DNA of 64,000 bases, from NCBI GenBank assembly GCA_934096705.1, contig CAKOMR010000003.1:1-64000 (forward strand), given 5' to 3'. The stretch comes from an uncultured Bacilli bacterium. Its GTDB lineage: Bacteria > Bacillota_I > Bacilli_A > RF39 > UBA660. Positions 8,513 through 17,636 of this stretch are shown piece after piece (within the stretch, counting starts at the first letter, position 1; each line of letters opens with the position of its first letter). Under the pieces are notes generated by a model. It had not been told where the DNA came from. It saw only the letters and a program-made list of their open reading frames with translations, and searched no databases. A program made the translations under genes and the position numbers.

Positions 8513-9730
8513 TTAATTATTATATTTTGGCTTTGCACACTCTTTTAAATTAATGTTAAGTGACTTTAAGAACTCTTTTAAATATTTATTATCATCATCC
8601 GTAGTAAACTTATAACCCATTCCCGAAGTAATAGTATAATTTGAAAAATCTCCCGTAATATATGTATGTAAATTTGCATCTGAACTATGTCTAATAATTT
8701 CAATTAAATCAAAATCATATTTACCTTCGATTGGATCCGTATACTCAAGTATATCAAGACAAGTTTCCCACTTTTTACAAGCCTTATATTTAGTATGTAA
8801 AATATATTTATTGTTTTTATATACTTCTAAAAATAAAGGAATACACGAAGTACTTTCAGATTTAATAGAAAATAGTAAATCACCATATGCTAAATCATCT
8901 AAAGTTATTTTATTTACATCTACATTTAGATAGTTATAATAGATATTTTTTTTATTTTCTACTTCATTATATAATTTATCAATGTTTTTATCTTTATCAA
9001 AATTTAAAACTTGATGAGCAATTATTTTAGGAAACATTTTTCTTATCGAAGAGGTATAATCATCACCATCTTTTGGGTAAATAATCTCCTGTAAAATATT
9101 ATTTTTAAATACCGCCTTTATTGGCATTGAACTTCCTGATGAAGACGCTAAAGCACCACCATATTCTTCATTTTCAATATAAAAACTACCATCATAAATC
9201 CACATATATGCATATTTATATTGACCATCTTTTTCAATACCAAAACCATAATAGCTATAAAATACATTAAAGTCCTCATATTTTACATCAGGATTTTCCT
9301 TAAATTCTTTCTTTTTAAGAAAGTCAATTACTTCATCATATAAATAATTTGAATCATTTACTAAATTAACTTTCATTTTGAAATTATAAATTATAAAAAG
9401 ACTTATAACAATTAAAAATATTATTGAACTTATGATAAATATCTTTTTATTTCTTCTTTTCATTTTTTCTTTATCTTTTATCGAAGTAATAATTGCCTTT
9501 TCTTTAGCCTCATCACTATTATCTTTTTCACCATTAATTAACTCTTCGATACTTATATCTAGTTCATGACATATTTTTTTAAATAGTGAAACATCAGGAA
9601 AACTAATTCCTCTTTCCCATTTACTTACTGCATTTATACTTACGCCCATTTTTTCCGAAAATTCACTTTGTGTCATATTTTTTCCTTTTCTCAAACTTGC
9701 AATGAATTTACCAATTTTTTTCTGGTCCAT
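8513..9730 (-). CDS. XRE-family HTH protein with one membrane helix and extracellular domain
   Basis: 405 residues. The N-terminus is a clear helix-turn-helix (MTQSEFSEKMGVSINAVSKW, residues 19-38), followed by a charged linker, a transmembrane helix at about 97-117 and a C-terminal domain of about 285 residues that would lie outside the cell. The topology suggests one-component transmembrane signalling: an outer domain senses and the HTH domain acts on DNA. No known sensor motif is seen. AGGAAG precedes the ATG by seven bases. Ends 160 bases before the lipoprotein gene at 8352, which it might regulate. Confidence 0.75.
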   Translation of the reverse strand: MDQKKIGKFIASLRKGKNMTQSEFSEKMGVSINAVSKWERGISFPDVSLFKKICHELDISIEELINGEKDNSDEAKEKAIITSIKDKEKMKRRNKKIFIISSIIFLIVISLFIIYNFKMKVNLVNDSNYLYDEVIDFLKKKEFKENPDVKYEDFNVFYSYYGFGIEKDGQYKYAYMWIYDGSFYIENEEYGGALASSSGSSMPIKAVFKNNILQEIIYPKDGDDYTSSIRKMFPKIIAHQVLNFDKDKNIDKLYNEVENKKNIYYNYLNVDVNKITLDDLAYGDLLFSIKSESTSCIPLFLEVYKNNKYILHTKYKACKKWETCLDILEYTDPIEGKYDFDLIEIIRHSSDANLHTYITGDFSNYTITSGMGYKFTTDDDNKYLKEFLKSLNINLKECAKPKYNN

Positions 9731-9812
9731 ATTATCACTTCCTACAAAAATATTATCATTTTAATAATTATTTTTACACACACTATTGGTTTAATTTTAC
9801 TATATTTTATTA

Positions 9813-10050
9813 TTTAATCGTAGCAATATATAAAAAAATACCCCATTTGGTATTAATTCCAAACCAAATTATATTTTAAATTTCTTTTAAATAAATCCCA
9901 AAGATTGGCCTTTAATATAGTTTCATTAATTGTAATATCTACTTCATTTATTTGTTTACCATTACTATCACTTTGCCAATGATATCCCCTTTTTACTGGA
10001 ACAATTGCTTTATCAATATTTAGTTTACTTTTAAAAGTATTAAAAATTTA
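9813..10050 (-). pseudogene. Decayed copy of the dacA 3' end and terminator
   Basis: The sequence from about 9813 repeats the end of dacA and its terminator (11384-11618) with only a few substitutions over the first 160 bases, including the coding end and the hairpin before a T-run. It then carries a small deletion, and near 10030 it jumps at a short AGTTTA match to sequence resembling dacA around 11750-11770. No open frame survives. It occupies most of the 330-base gap between the XRE gene (9730) and the HIRAN-containing gene (10061); the rest (9731-9812) is AT-rich with no feature. Confidence 0.85.
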
Positions 10051-10060
10051 TTAAAATAAG

Positions 10061-11085
10061 TTAGTTAAATATATCAAAATATTGACTAACATCATAGCTA
10101 TCTAAATTAGTTGCAATAATAGAGCATTTTAAGACTTTTTCTTCACGTTTTTTAATTATTATTTTATATTTAATACCTTTATCTATTTTCGGAGCATAAT
10201 AGCAAGCATAATCACTAGAAATATATCCTATATGATTATGATTTTTATCTAATACTTTTATAGCATTTATATCAAACTTATTATCTAATTCTCTAACAAT
10301 ATATAATTCTTCGTTATCCTTTAATTTATCAACATATTGTTTTCTTTCTGCTAAAGTTATTCCGACTACAGTAATATAACAATTTAAACTGTTTGCTGTA
10401 TTTTCCCAATTAGGAACCAAAGTACTATACTTTTTTTCTAACAAATAATAAATATCCCTATCAATAACAACTATATTTTTATCAGGATATAATTCATTAA
10501 ACGTTTCATATTTTGCAAACTTCTGTAATCTAAATTACCCTTAATCTCTATTAATGTTCCATCATTTAAAATCAAATCCGGCACATACATAAAAGACATA
10601 TATTTATAATCGCAATCATTTTTATCCAAAACAAATCCATCATTTTCATATTTATAATCTATTTGCAAATAATTAAATAACCGTATTATATTTGCTTCCC
10701 ATGAAAACATAACTTCTTCCTCAATATCATCACGTTTGCCTTTTTTAAATTCTATTTTATGCTCATTAATATTGGTACTACTTTTAGTACTACTTTTATT
10801 TATTATTTCTTGAAAATTACATTTTGGAAATCTTGCACAAACAATATATTCACCGAATCTAGCTTTTTTAATTAATAATTTTTTACCACATTTTGGACAA
10901 TCCATTTTTTCATAAATCACAGGAATATTTTCACTAGTAAATTTACAATTTAAACATTGATATAATTTAGTACCTCTGCTGGTTCTGATAACTTTCATAT
11001 TTTCATTACACCTAGGACAAAATACATCTTTTAAAATCATATTTTCATCATCAACATGATGAACCTGAGTATTAACATATCTCAT
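10061..11085 (-). pseudogene. Frameshifted zinc-ribbon / PD-(D/E)XK nuclease / HIRAN protein
   Basis: Two adjacent frames make one protein if a single base is restored near 10515-10525 (a short T run); corrected length is about 341 residues. The 5' part (10471-11085) has two zinc ribbons (CPRC...CLNC, then a topoisomerase-type CPKCG...CARFPKC), then FSWEAN and VPDLILNDGTLIEIKG, which match the E, PD and ExK elements of restriction-like nucleases. After the shift the frame continues without a stop as AKYETFNELYPDKNIVVIDR and enters a HIRAN domain (ELYIVRELDNKFDINAIKVL, then HIGYISSDY). HIRAN binds DNA 3' ends, so a DNA-processing or defence role is plausible. The 10061-10444 part has no proper start of its own. 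Confidence 0.8.
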
Positions 11086-11423
11086 AAAACACCTCCATTA
11101 TTATTTATTATACATTAGTTTTTGGTGTTTTTTATCATTTCGTTTAAATTTTTATATAAAATCGGAATTCTGTAATCAAAAACTCCACCTCTAACCGGAC
11201 TTTTTTTATTTAATACAGATTTTAATTAGAATACGACATTTTCTTTTCATAATTATTTAAATGTATAAAAATATTTTTTAAATTGATTATAACTTCTTTA
11301 ATATCTTCTTATAAATTAAATTTTCTTAGTTTGTTTTTTTCAAATTTGTCAATTTTTCTCTAATTCATATTAACATTTTAATATTTAAGAGTAGCAATAC
11401 ATAAAAAAATACCCAATCGGGTA
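11086..11423. other. Intergenic gap with a possible small coding relic and the dacA terminator
   Basis: Most of this 338-base gap is AT-rich and featureless. On the minus strand about 36 codons (roughly 11120-11230) read LNKKSPVRGGVFDYRIPILY and onward to a stop, with no start, no ribosome site and slightly higher GC than the surroundings; it may be the tail of a lost gene, but I cannot name it. The dacA terminator is at the right-hand end. Confidence 0.4.
11399..11422 (-). terminator. Intrinsic terminator of dacA
   Basis: The minus strand reads TACCC-gatt-GGGTA followed by a long T run, immediately after the dacA stop codon. The same hairpin is present in decayed form near 9833-9852. Confidence 0.85.
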
Positions 11424-12569
11424 TTAATTCCAAACTAAATTATATTTTAAATTTCTTTTAAATAAGTCCCAAAGATTGGCCTTTAATATAGTTTCATTAA
11501 TTGTAATATCTACTTCATTTATTTGTTTGCCATTACTATCAAGTATTTTAACCTTACCAATGATGTCTCCCTTTTTTACTGGAGCAGTTACTTTATCAAT
11601 ATTTAGTTTAAATTGATAATCACTTGGTTTATCACTTACATTTAATAGTTCAATTGCATCATTTACTAATACAACATCAACACTACTTTTTTTACCATTT
11701 TGAACTTTTATTTTCCCTAATGAAACGTTTTTATCCTTTATTAAGTTTACTTTAAAAGTATTAAAGCCATAATTTAAAAGTTTTACTGTATCACTACTTC
11801 TTTTTTCTATTGATTCTTCACCCATTACAACACTTATAAGTCTTAAATTGTTTTTTTTAGCTGTAGCAGTTAAACAATAACCCGCATTTTTTGTATATCC
11901 TGTTTTAAGTCCATCTACTCCATCATAAAATCGTACTAGTTTATTTGTATTGACAAGCCAAATTTGTGAACCATCTGGTTTAGTTAAATATTCTTCATAC
12001 ACTTTTGTAAAATCAAGAATTTGCTCGTGTTTTAAAAGTTCTCTTGCCATAATTGACATGTCATATGTGCTTGAATAATGTCCTTCTTCATCAAGACCAT
12101 GAACATTTGAAAAATGAGTATTTGCTAGATTTAAAATTTCAGCTTTTTTATTCATTGCCTCAATAAAATGTTCTTTTGAACCATAGGTTTTTTCCGCTAA
12201 AGCAACAACTGCATCATTTGCTGATGCCATTGCTACACCTTTAATTAAATCTTTAACTAAATAACTTTCACCAGGATTTAAAAATATTTGGCTTCCTCCC
12301 ATTGAGGATGCTTCAGCACTAATTTCTATTTTATCATCAAATCTTAACGTACCATCATCTATTTTTTCCATTATCAAAATTAAACTCATTATTTTAGTCA
12401 TTGATGCTGGAGCTAATCGTTCATTTTCATTTTTGTTATATAACACTTTTCCTGTATTTTGATCTATTAGAATTGCACTTTTGGCACCTAATTCCATTTC
12501 TACAGCGTTTACATTAGTAAAATAAAATAACAAAAATAAAGTTAATACAAATATAAATATCTTTTTCAT
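11424..12569 (-). CDS. dacA: Serine-type D-alanyl-D-alanine carboxypeptidase (PBP, S11 family)
   Basis: Trims the terminal D-Ala from peptidoglycan pentapeptides on the outer face of the membrane. 381 residues: signal peptide (hydrophobic run, cleavage near NVNA), then the three penicillin-binding motifs: SMTK (Ser about 56, Lys about 59), SAND near residue 115, and KTG in GLKTGYTKNAG near 220. A C-terminal beta domain and amphipathic end (LWDLFKRNLKYNLV) would hold it to the membrane. The start is the ATG at 12567-12569 behind GAGGTG. A partial duplicate of its 3' end lies 1.57 kb downstream. Confidence 0.95.
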   Translation of the reverse strand: MKKIFIFVLTLFLLFYFTNVNAVEMELGAKSAILIDQNTGKVLYNKNENERLAPASMTKIMSLILIMEKIDDGTLRFDDKIEISAEASSMGGSQIFLNPGESYLVKDLIKGVAMASANDAVVALAEKTYGSKEHFIEAMNKKAEILNLANTHFSNVHGLDEEGHYSSTYDMSIMARELLKHEQILDFTKVYEEYLTKPDGSQIWLVNTNKLVRFYDGVDGLKTGYTKNAGYCLTATAKKNNLRLISVVMGEESIEKRSSDTVKLLNYGFNTFKVNLIKDKNVSLGKIKVQNGKKSSVDVVLVNDAIELLNVSDKPSDYQFKLNIDKVTAPVKKGDIIGKVKILDSNGKQINEVDITINETILKANLWDLFKRNLKYNLVWN

Positions 12570-12624
12570 AAACACCTCATACTAATTTTTATTATTATCT
12601 TTTTGAAAAAATTACTATTTTATT

Positions 12625-12652
12625 TTGAATTTATTAAAGCATTTGATATAAT
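12625..12652 (+). promoter_or_regulatory. Promoter of the membrane protein gene at 12673
   Basis: TTGAAT (12625-12630), 16-base spacer, TATAAT (12647-12652), about 20 bases ahead of the coding start. Confidence 0.6.
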
Positions 12653-12672
12653 TTTTATGGAAGGTGATGATA

Positions 12673-14247
12673 TTGAGAAAGAAAAAAGGAAAAGATAAGA
12701 AAGATAGCTATAAATCTTCAAAATGGCTACCGATATTTTTTATTATTTTCTTATCTATTTTTGTTGTATTAAGTAATAGTAAACTTGATAACGATTTATG
12801 GTATCTTCTTACCGAAGGAAGATATATATTAAAACATGGAATATTTCATGTAGACCCACTATCTATGCACGAAGGCTTAAATGTAGTTGTTCAAAACTGG
12901 TTTTCAGCTTCATTTTTATGGATAGTTTATGACTTTTTCGGAGAAATGGGAATACTTGCATTAATTGTATTTTGTAACGCAGTAATATGTATATTAATTT
13001 ATAAAATATGTTATTTAATAAGTGAAGAAAATAAAATTTTATCTACAATAATTATGTTTATTTGTGATTTAACTTTATTAACTCACTACATTGTATCTAG
13101 ACCACAAATATTTAGTTATATTACTTTATTATCTCTTATTTATGTTTTAGAACTTTATATACATAAAAAAAATAAAAAGTATTTAATTTGGTTACCAATT
13201 ATTTCATTTATTCAAATAAATATGCATGCTTCATTATGGGTAATGTTATTCTTATTTATTTTATGTTACGTTATTGATTCTATAAAATGTCCCGCTTTAA
13301 GACTTCAAGGATATGAAAAAAAGCCATTATTTATAGCAATACTAATATCCATCATAGTAGGATTTATTAATCCATATGGATACAAAGCAATAACATTTAT
13401 ATTTGGGTCATTTTCTGATACATATATGAGAATGTTTATTAAAGAATTATTACCATTTAGTATGAATATTTCTTTATGTAAACATATGGCAATTATAATT
13501 TTAGCAATAGGACTTATTTATGTTTATTTTAGAGAAGGAAATATAAGGGTAAGATATATTTGCTTATTCTGTGGAACCATGATTTTAGGATTTATGGCAT
13601 TAAAAGGATTTAGTAATTTTATCTTAGTAGCATTTTTTCCACTTGCATATTTTTTCAAAGATATGTTGCCAAAAGATTTAGGATTTATTTTAAAACCTGT
13701 TCAAAAAGTAACTAATTATATTTTTATGTTTTTTTCAATTGTAGCTTTTGGAGCATTAGGATTTTTTTATGTAACATCAAAAGAAAATGTTGCCTTATCA
13801 CATAATGCCGAAGGTGCAATAGATACTTTAGAAAAATATTATAAAGATACGAAAACTGCTAAAGTATATTCATCATTTAATGATGGAGGATATGTAGAAT
13901 TTAGAGGCTACAAGGCATATATTGATCCACGTGCTGAATACTTCTTAAAGAAAAATAATGGTAAAGCCGATATTTTCAAAGAGTTCTATGATTTAGAGCA
14001 TGGTTCATTAGATGTACATAAGTTCCTAGAAAAATATAATTTTACTCATTTACTCGTTGCTACTGATGATTATTTATATAGTCATATTGACACAGACACT
14101 GATAACTATTTTGTTTTATATGAAAATACAGATAAAGGTTATAGGCTATATTCTCGTAACGACTTATTTGACAAAGAGGAAAGAGAAAAAATCATTAAGC
14201 AGTATACTAGTGTTGTTGAGGAAGCCATGAAAAAAGATTCAAATTAA
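12673..14247 (+). CDS. Polytopic membrane protein, GT-C glycosyltransferase-like
   Basis: About 524 residues with roughly ten hydrophobic segments between residues 18 and 375, then an extracytoplasmic C-terminal domain of about 140 residues. The first loop carries KLDNDLWYLLTEGRYILKHG, in which the acidic residues of an N-terminal 'D-x-D-x-W' sit where GT-C enzymes keep their catalytic Asp. A role transferring sugar from a lipid carrier is my inference. I favour TTG at 12673 behind AAGGTGAT; ATG at 12667 is the alternative. The gene converges on and overlaps ylxM by four bases. Confidence 0.65.
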   Translation: MRKKKGKDKKDSYKSSKWLPIFFIIFLSIFVVLSNSKLDNDLWYLLTEGRYILKHGIFHVDPLSMHEGLNVVVQNWFSASFLWIVYDFFGEMGILALIVFCNAVICILIYKICYLISEENKILSTIIMFICDLTLLTHYIVSRPQIFSYITLLSLIYVLELYIHKKNKKYLIWLPIISFIQINMHASLWVMLFLFILCYVIDSIKCPALRLQGYEKKPLFIAILISIIVGFINPYGYKAITFIFGSFSDTYMRMFIKELLPFSMNISLCKHMAIIILAIGLIYVYFREGNIRVRYICLFCGTMILGFMALKGFSNFILVAFFPLAYFFKDMLPKDLGFILKPVQKVTNYIFMFFSIVAFGALGFFYVTSKENVALSHNAEGAIDTLEKYYKDTKTAKVYSSFNDGGYVEFRGYKAYIDPRAEYFLKKNNGKADIFKEFYDLEHGSLDVHKFLEKYNFTHLLVATDDYLYSHIDTDTDNYFVLYENTDKGYRLYSRNDLFDKEEREKIIKQYTSVVEEAMKKDSN

Positions 14248-14262
14248 AATGAATCTTTTTTT
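14228..14262. terminator. Bidirectional terminator overlapping two gene ends
   Basis: AAAAGATTCA and TGAATCTTTT form a hairpin flanked by A and T runs. It spans the last codons of the membrane protein (ends 14247) and of ylxM (ends 14244), so both convergent genes share it. Confidence 0.75.
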
Positions 14263-14483
14263 AATAATTTATAATAACCAATATTTTCTTCGTAATAATC
14301 AAGTTTCATTTGACCATCTTTAATAACTTTTCCAACGTAACTTTTAGAAACCTTTTTTAATTCAGATATCTCACTAAGTGATAAGTTTTCATTATAATAT
14401 AGTTCAAATATATTTCTTTGTTTTTCCGTAAACAAACATTTATAAATATTGTAAAGTTCAGAATAATAAATGAAATTTTTCAT
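14244..14483 (-). CDS. ylxM: YlxM family putative SRP-associated DNA-binding protein
   Basis: 79 residues with a sigma-70 region 4-like helix-turn-helix: FTEKQRNIFELYYNENLSLS, then EISELKKVSKSYVGKVIKD. It is shorter than typical YlxM proteins (about 105-110), ending soon after the HTH. It directly follows ftsY (overlapping its stop by one base), the usual ylxM setting next to signal-recognition-particle genes, and it is thought to modulate SRP function. Ends in the shared terminator at 14228-14262. Confidence 0.85.
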   Translation of the reverse strand: MKNFIYYSELYNIYKCLFTEKQRNIFELYYNENLSLSEISELKKVSKSYVGKVIKDGQMKLDYYEENIGYYKLLKKDSF

Positions 14484-15469
14484 TATAATAAGTCCTTAAA
14501 TAAACCATATATATAATTTTCAATATCAAAGTTTTCTAAATCCGTCATCTTTTCTCCCAAGCCAATAAACTTAACTGGAATATGTGTACTTTCTTTAATT
14601 GCTAAAACTATTCCACCTTTAGCAGTGCTATCAAGTTTAGTTAATACAATACCTGTTATATTGGTTATTTTTTGAAATTCCATAGCTTGCATTATACCAT
14701 TTTGACCAGTATTTGAATCAATTACAAGTAATGTTTCATGTGGTGCTCCAGGAATGATTTTGCCTATTACACGATTTATTTTTTCTAGTTCAGCCATTAA
14801 ATTTACTTTATTTTGAAGTCTTCCAGCAGTATCAATCAAAACTATATCGTTATTATTTTTAACTGCATCATTTAGACCATCATATATAACTCCGGCAGGA
14901 TCAATATTCTCTTTTCCATAAAATGATGTTCCAACTCTTTCTGACCAAAGTTTTAATTGTTCAACCGCACCAGCTCTAAAAGTATCACCTGCAATCATCA
15001 TAACACTTTTACCCATATTTTTAAATTTATAGGCAAGTTTAGCAATTGTGGTAGTTTTTCCTACACCATTTACACCAACCATAAGTATTACTGTAGGGCC
15101 TTCGGAAGCATAATTAATTTTATCAGTTAAACTTTCTCCCTCAACATAAATTATGAAAAGTTCATCTACTATAACTTCATTTAAATATTTTGTACTCTCA
15201 ATGTGTTCTTTTTTAACTCTATCTTTTAATCTATCCATAAAACTAAATACTGTATTTACGCCAATATCAGCACTTATTAAAATATTTTCAAGTTCATCAA
15301 AATATTCATCACTTACTTTTGTATATTTAATTCCAAGTAAATTTAATTTAGAGACGAATTCTTTTCGAGTTTTTTCTAGACCTTTATCATATTTTTGAGA
15401 TTCATCAGACGCTGAAATACTTTCTTTTTTCGAAGAAAATTTTTCTTTAATTTTACTAAAAAATGACAT
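14483..15469 (-). CDS. ftsY: Signal recognition particle receptor FtsY
   Basis: SRP receptor GTPase that docks ribosome-SRP complexes at the membrane. 328 residues: a short charged N-terminal region (about 25 residues, so the acidic A domain is nearly absent), a helical N domain, then the NG GTPase: GVNGVGKTTTIAKLA (P loop), DTFRAGAVEQL (I-box), DTAGRLQNK and TKLDSTAKGG. Its start TAATG overlaps the yebC stop, with GGAG just upstream, indicating translational coupling; ylxM follows directly. Confidence 0.95.
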   Translation of the reverse strand: MSFFSKIKEKFSSKKESISASDESQKYDKGLEKTRKEFVSKLNLLGIKYTKVSDEYFDELENILISADIGVNTVFSFMDRLKDRVKKEHIESTKYLNEVIVDELFIIYVEGESLTDKINYASEGPTVILMVGVNGVGKTTTIAKLAYKFKNMGKSVMMIAGDTFRAGAVEQLKLWSERVGTSFYGKENIDPAGVIYDGLNDAVKNNNDIVLIDTAGRLQNKVNLMAELEKINRVIGKIIPGAPHETLLVIDSNTGQNGIMQAMEFQKITNITGIVLTKLDSTAKGGIVLAIKESTHIPVKFIGLGEKMTDLENFDIENYIYGLFKDLL

Positions 15470-16185
15470 TATAACTCCACATTATGATAAATATTTGATA
15501 CATCTTCAACATCATTAAGCATATTTAAAAGCAGTTCAAATTTTTCTTTATCTTCACCCTCTAAAGTGATTTTTTCTTTTGCAAACATTCCTACTTCATC
15601 ATATAAATAATCTACATTTGGAATAATTTTTTCAATTACATCTTTTAACTTATTTTCGTCAGTAGGATTTACAGAGATTGTAATTATGCCATCTTCATCT
15701 TCAAAATCCACAGGCTCAATTTCAGCTTCAATTAATTTGTCTAAAACTTCTTCTCCATTATCATATTTAAAAGAAACAACGCCAAGATAATCATAATTAT
15801 ATGCAACTGAATTTGTAACGCCTAAGCTTTTATGAACTTTATTAAAAGCTGCTCTTACAAAACCAACTGTACGATTAACATTATCAGTTAAACATTTTAT
15901 AATAAGTGTTGATGCTCCAGGTCCAAAACCTTCATAAGTTACAACTTCATATTCATCTTGTCCCATTCCTTTTGCTTTATCAATTGCACGATTAATTATA
16001 TCAGATGGCACTTCATTTTTCTTAGCCTTTTCAATAATTCTTTTTAAAACTATATTTGAATCAGGATCAGGAATACCTTTCTTAGCTGCTAAATAAATTT
16101 CTTTAGCAAATGTTGTATAAATTTTTCCTCTTGCAGCACCAGTTTTTTGAATGCTTGCTTTTCTTACTTCGTATGCTCTACCCAT
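15469..16185 (-). CDS. yebC: YebC/PmpR family protein
   Basis: 238-residue member of the YebC/PmpR/TACO1 family, which acts as a transcription regulator in some bacteria and as a translation factor relieving ribosome stalling in others. Seen: the N-terminal KTGAARGKIYTTFAKEIYLA, the VPSDIINRAIDKAKG segment, and YEGFGPGASTLIIKCLTDN. The start is the ATG at 16183-16185 behind AGAGGGAAAA; an upstream in-frame ATG 13 codons earlier would swallow that site. The opening MGRAYEVRKASIQKTG differs from the common 'AGHSKW' start and resembles the second YebC subfamily. First gene of yebC-ftsY-ylxM. Confidence 0.92.
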   Translation of the reverse strand: MGRAYEVRKASIQKTGAARGKIYTTFAKEIYLAAKKGIPDPDSNIVLKRIIEKAKKNEVPSDIINRAIDKAKGMGQDEYEVVTYEGFGPGASTLIIKCLTDNVNRTVGFVRAAFNKVHKSLGVTNSVAYNYDYLGVVSFKYDNGEEVLDKLIEAEIEPVDFEDEDGIITISVNPTDENKLKDVIEKIIPNVDYLYDEVGMFAKEKITLEGEDKEKFELLLNMLNDVEDVSNIYHNVEL

Positions 16186-16256
16186 AACTTTTCCCTCTTT
16201 CATTAAATATTTTTCTTTTTTCAAGAAATGCTAGATATATTATATCAAAAAGATAT

Positions 16257-16292
16257 AAAAAAAAAAACTAATTATGCTTTTCTATAATTAGT
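16257..16292 (-). terminator. Intrinsic terminator after gtrA-like gene
   Basis: Minus strand AACTAATTAT and ATAATTAGTT form a hairpin followed by about ten T; it covers the last codons of the GtrA-like gene ending at 16268. Confidence 0.8.
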
Positions 16293-16651
16293 TTTCTTGT
16301 TATAAAGTTATAAACCATAACAACCGCTGTAGCAAATAATTTTACTATCATTACATCAATGTGCATTTTCGTAGTACCAAAATAAATTAATAATTCATTA
16401 ATTCCTAAACCTACTACACTAAGAAGAACAAATATAATAACTTCTTTCGGAGTTTGTTTTTTAGCATCAAATACCCATTTTGTACTAGCAAAATAATTAA
16501 ATGTTAATGATATAACAAATGATATTGCGGCACTTATTAATTCATTTAAGCCTATTACTTTTGCTAAAAGAAATAATATACCATAGTCAATAACAAATGC
16601 TATACCACCTACTACACCAAATTTTAAAATTTGATTAATTAACTTTTTCAT
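16268..16651 (-). CDS. GtrA-family membrane protein
   Basis: 127 residues with four membrane helices; KFGVVGGIAFVIDYGILFLL and the NYFASTKWVF signature are typical of GtrA. Such proteins are thought to flip polyprenyl-phosphate sugars to the outer face for polysaccharide or teichoic acid glycosylation. Its ATG overlaps the TGA of the upstream GT2 gene (ATGA), so the two are translationally coupled and would supply and flip the same lipid-linked sugar. Confidence 0.88.
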   Translation of the reverse strand: MKKLINQILKFGVVGGIAFVIDYGILFLLAKVIGLNELISAAISFVISLTFNYFASTKWVFDAKKQTPKEVIIFVLLSVVGLGINELLIYFGTTKMHIDVMIVKLFATAVVMVYNFITRKLIIEKHN

Positions 16652-17556
16652 TTTTCTTCTTTCATTAAGTTCATTAAAATTTCATATTCTTGTTTATGTT
16701 TTTTAGCAATTACTCCTAAAATAATACCGCAAGCATAAGTCATTAAAGTAAGTAAGAAAAGCATACCAGCTATTATAAATCTTACTGAATGATTACTAAC
16801 TGCATTCATAACAGGAATTCCTAGAATTAAACTAACTATTAATAAAAGTGTACCAATTATTCCAAAGAATGCCATTGGTCTATACTCTTTAAATAAAGTA
16901 GCAATAGTTTTTAGTACTTTAAATCCATCTTTATATGTATTAAGTTTAGATACACTGCCTTCAGGTCTATCTTTATAATTAACTGGAACTTCTACTAAAT
17001 GATAATTTTTATCAACAGCATGAATAGTCATCTCAGTTTCAATTTCAAATCCTTTTGATAAAACTGGGAAACCTTTAACAAAATCATAACTAAATGCACG
17101 ATATCCAGTCATTATATCTTTTACATTATTGTGAAATAATTTGTTAATAAAAAATCTTACCATTTTATTTCCTAAATTATGAAATGGTCTTTTATTTTCA
17201 GTAAAATATGTAGAAGATAATCTATCACCTATAACCATATCAGCTTTTTTAGCAAGAATTAAATCACACATTTCACGAGCATTTTCAGCAGGGTAAGTAT
17301 CATCACCATCTATCATGATATAACACTCAGCATCAATGTCTCTAAACATTGAACGAATAACATTTCCCTTTCCTTGTTTATATTCATAAACAACTGTTGC
17401 TCCAGCTTTTCTAGCTATTTCGTCTGTATGATCGCTAGAATTATTATCATACACATAAATTGTAGCTTCAGGTAATGCTTTTTTATAATCTTTAACAACC
17501 TTGGCTACTGTCTTTGATTCATTATAGCAAGGAATCAAAACTGCAATTTTATCCAT
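16648..17556 (-). CDS. GT2 family polyprenyl-phosphate glycosyltransferase
   Basis: 302 residues. N-terminal GT-A domain with AVLIPCYNESKTVAKVV, VYDNNSSDHT and MIDGDDTYPA (the DxD metal site), then two C-terminal membrane helices (about 232-255 and 262-287). This is the architecture of dolichyl/undecaprenyl-phosphate sugar transferases of the GtrB/CsbB group, which load a sugar on undecaprenyl phosphate. AAGGAAGG precedes the ATG. It forms a two-gene operon with the GtrA-like gene; a GT-C partner would be the third component, and the gene at 12673 is a nearby candidate. Confidence 0.88.
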   Translation of the reverse strand: MDKIAVLIPCYNESKTVAKVVKDYKKALPEATIYVYDNNSSDHTDEIARKAGATVVYEYKQGKGNVIRSMFRDIDAECYIMIDGDDTYPAENAREMCDLILAKKADMVIGDRLSSTYFTENKRPFHNLGNKMVRFFINKLFHNNVKDIMTGYRAFSYDFVKGFPVLSKGFEIETEMTIHAVDKNYHLVEVPVNYKDRPEGSVSKLNTYKDGFKVLKTIATLFKEYRPMAFFGIIGTLLLIVSLILGIPVMNAVSNHSVRFIIAGMLFLLTLMTYACGIILGVIAKKHKQEYEILMNLMKEEK

Positions 17557-17607
17557 AATACCTTCCTTCTTACCTATAGTGTACCATTTTAAAATACTTA
17601 AATCAAC

Positions 17608-17634
17608 AAAAAACGCACCAATTAATGATGCATT
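17608..17634 (-). terminator. Intrinsic terminator after lipoprotein gene
   Basis: Minus strand GCATC-attaatt-GGTGC is followed by a T run directly downstream of the stop at 17637. The stem is imperfect. Confidence 0.55.
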
Positions 17635-17636
17635 TT

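Noticed and set aside
10061..10444. Stand-alone HIRAN protein
   Set aside because: No ATG or ribosome site; the frame continues upstream without a stop into the neighbouring nuclease after one base shift.
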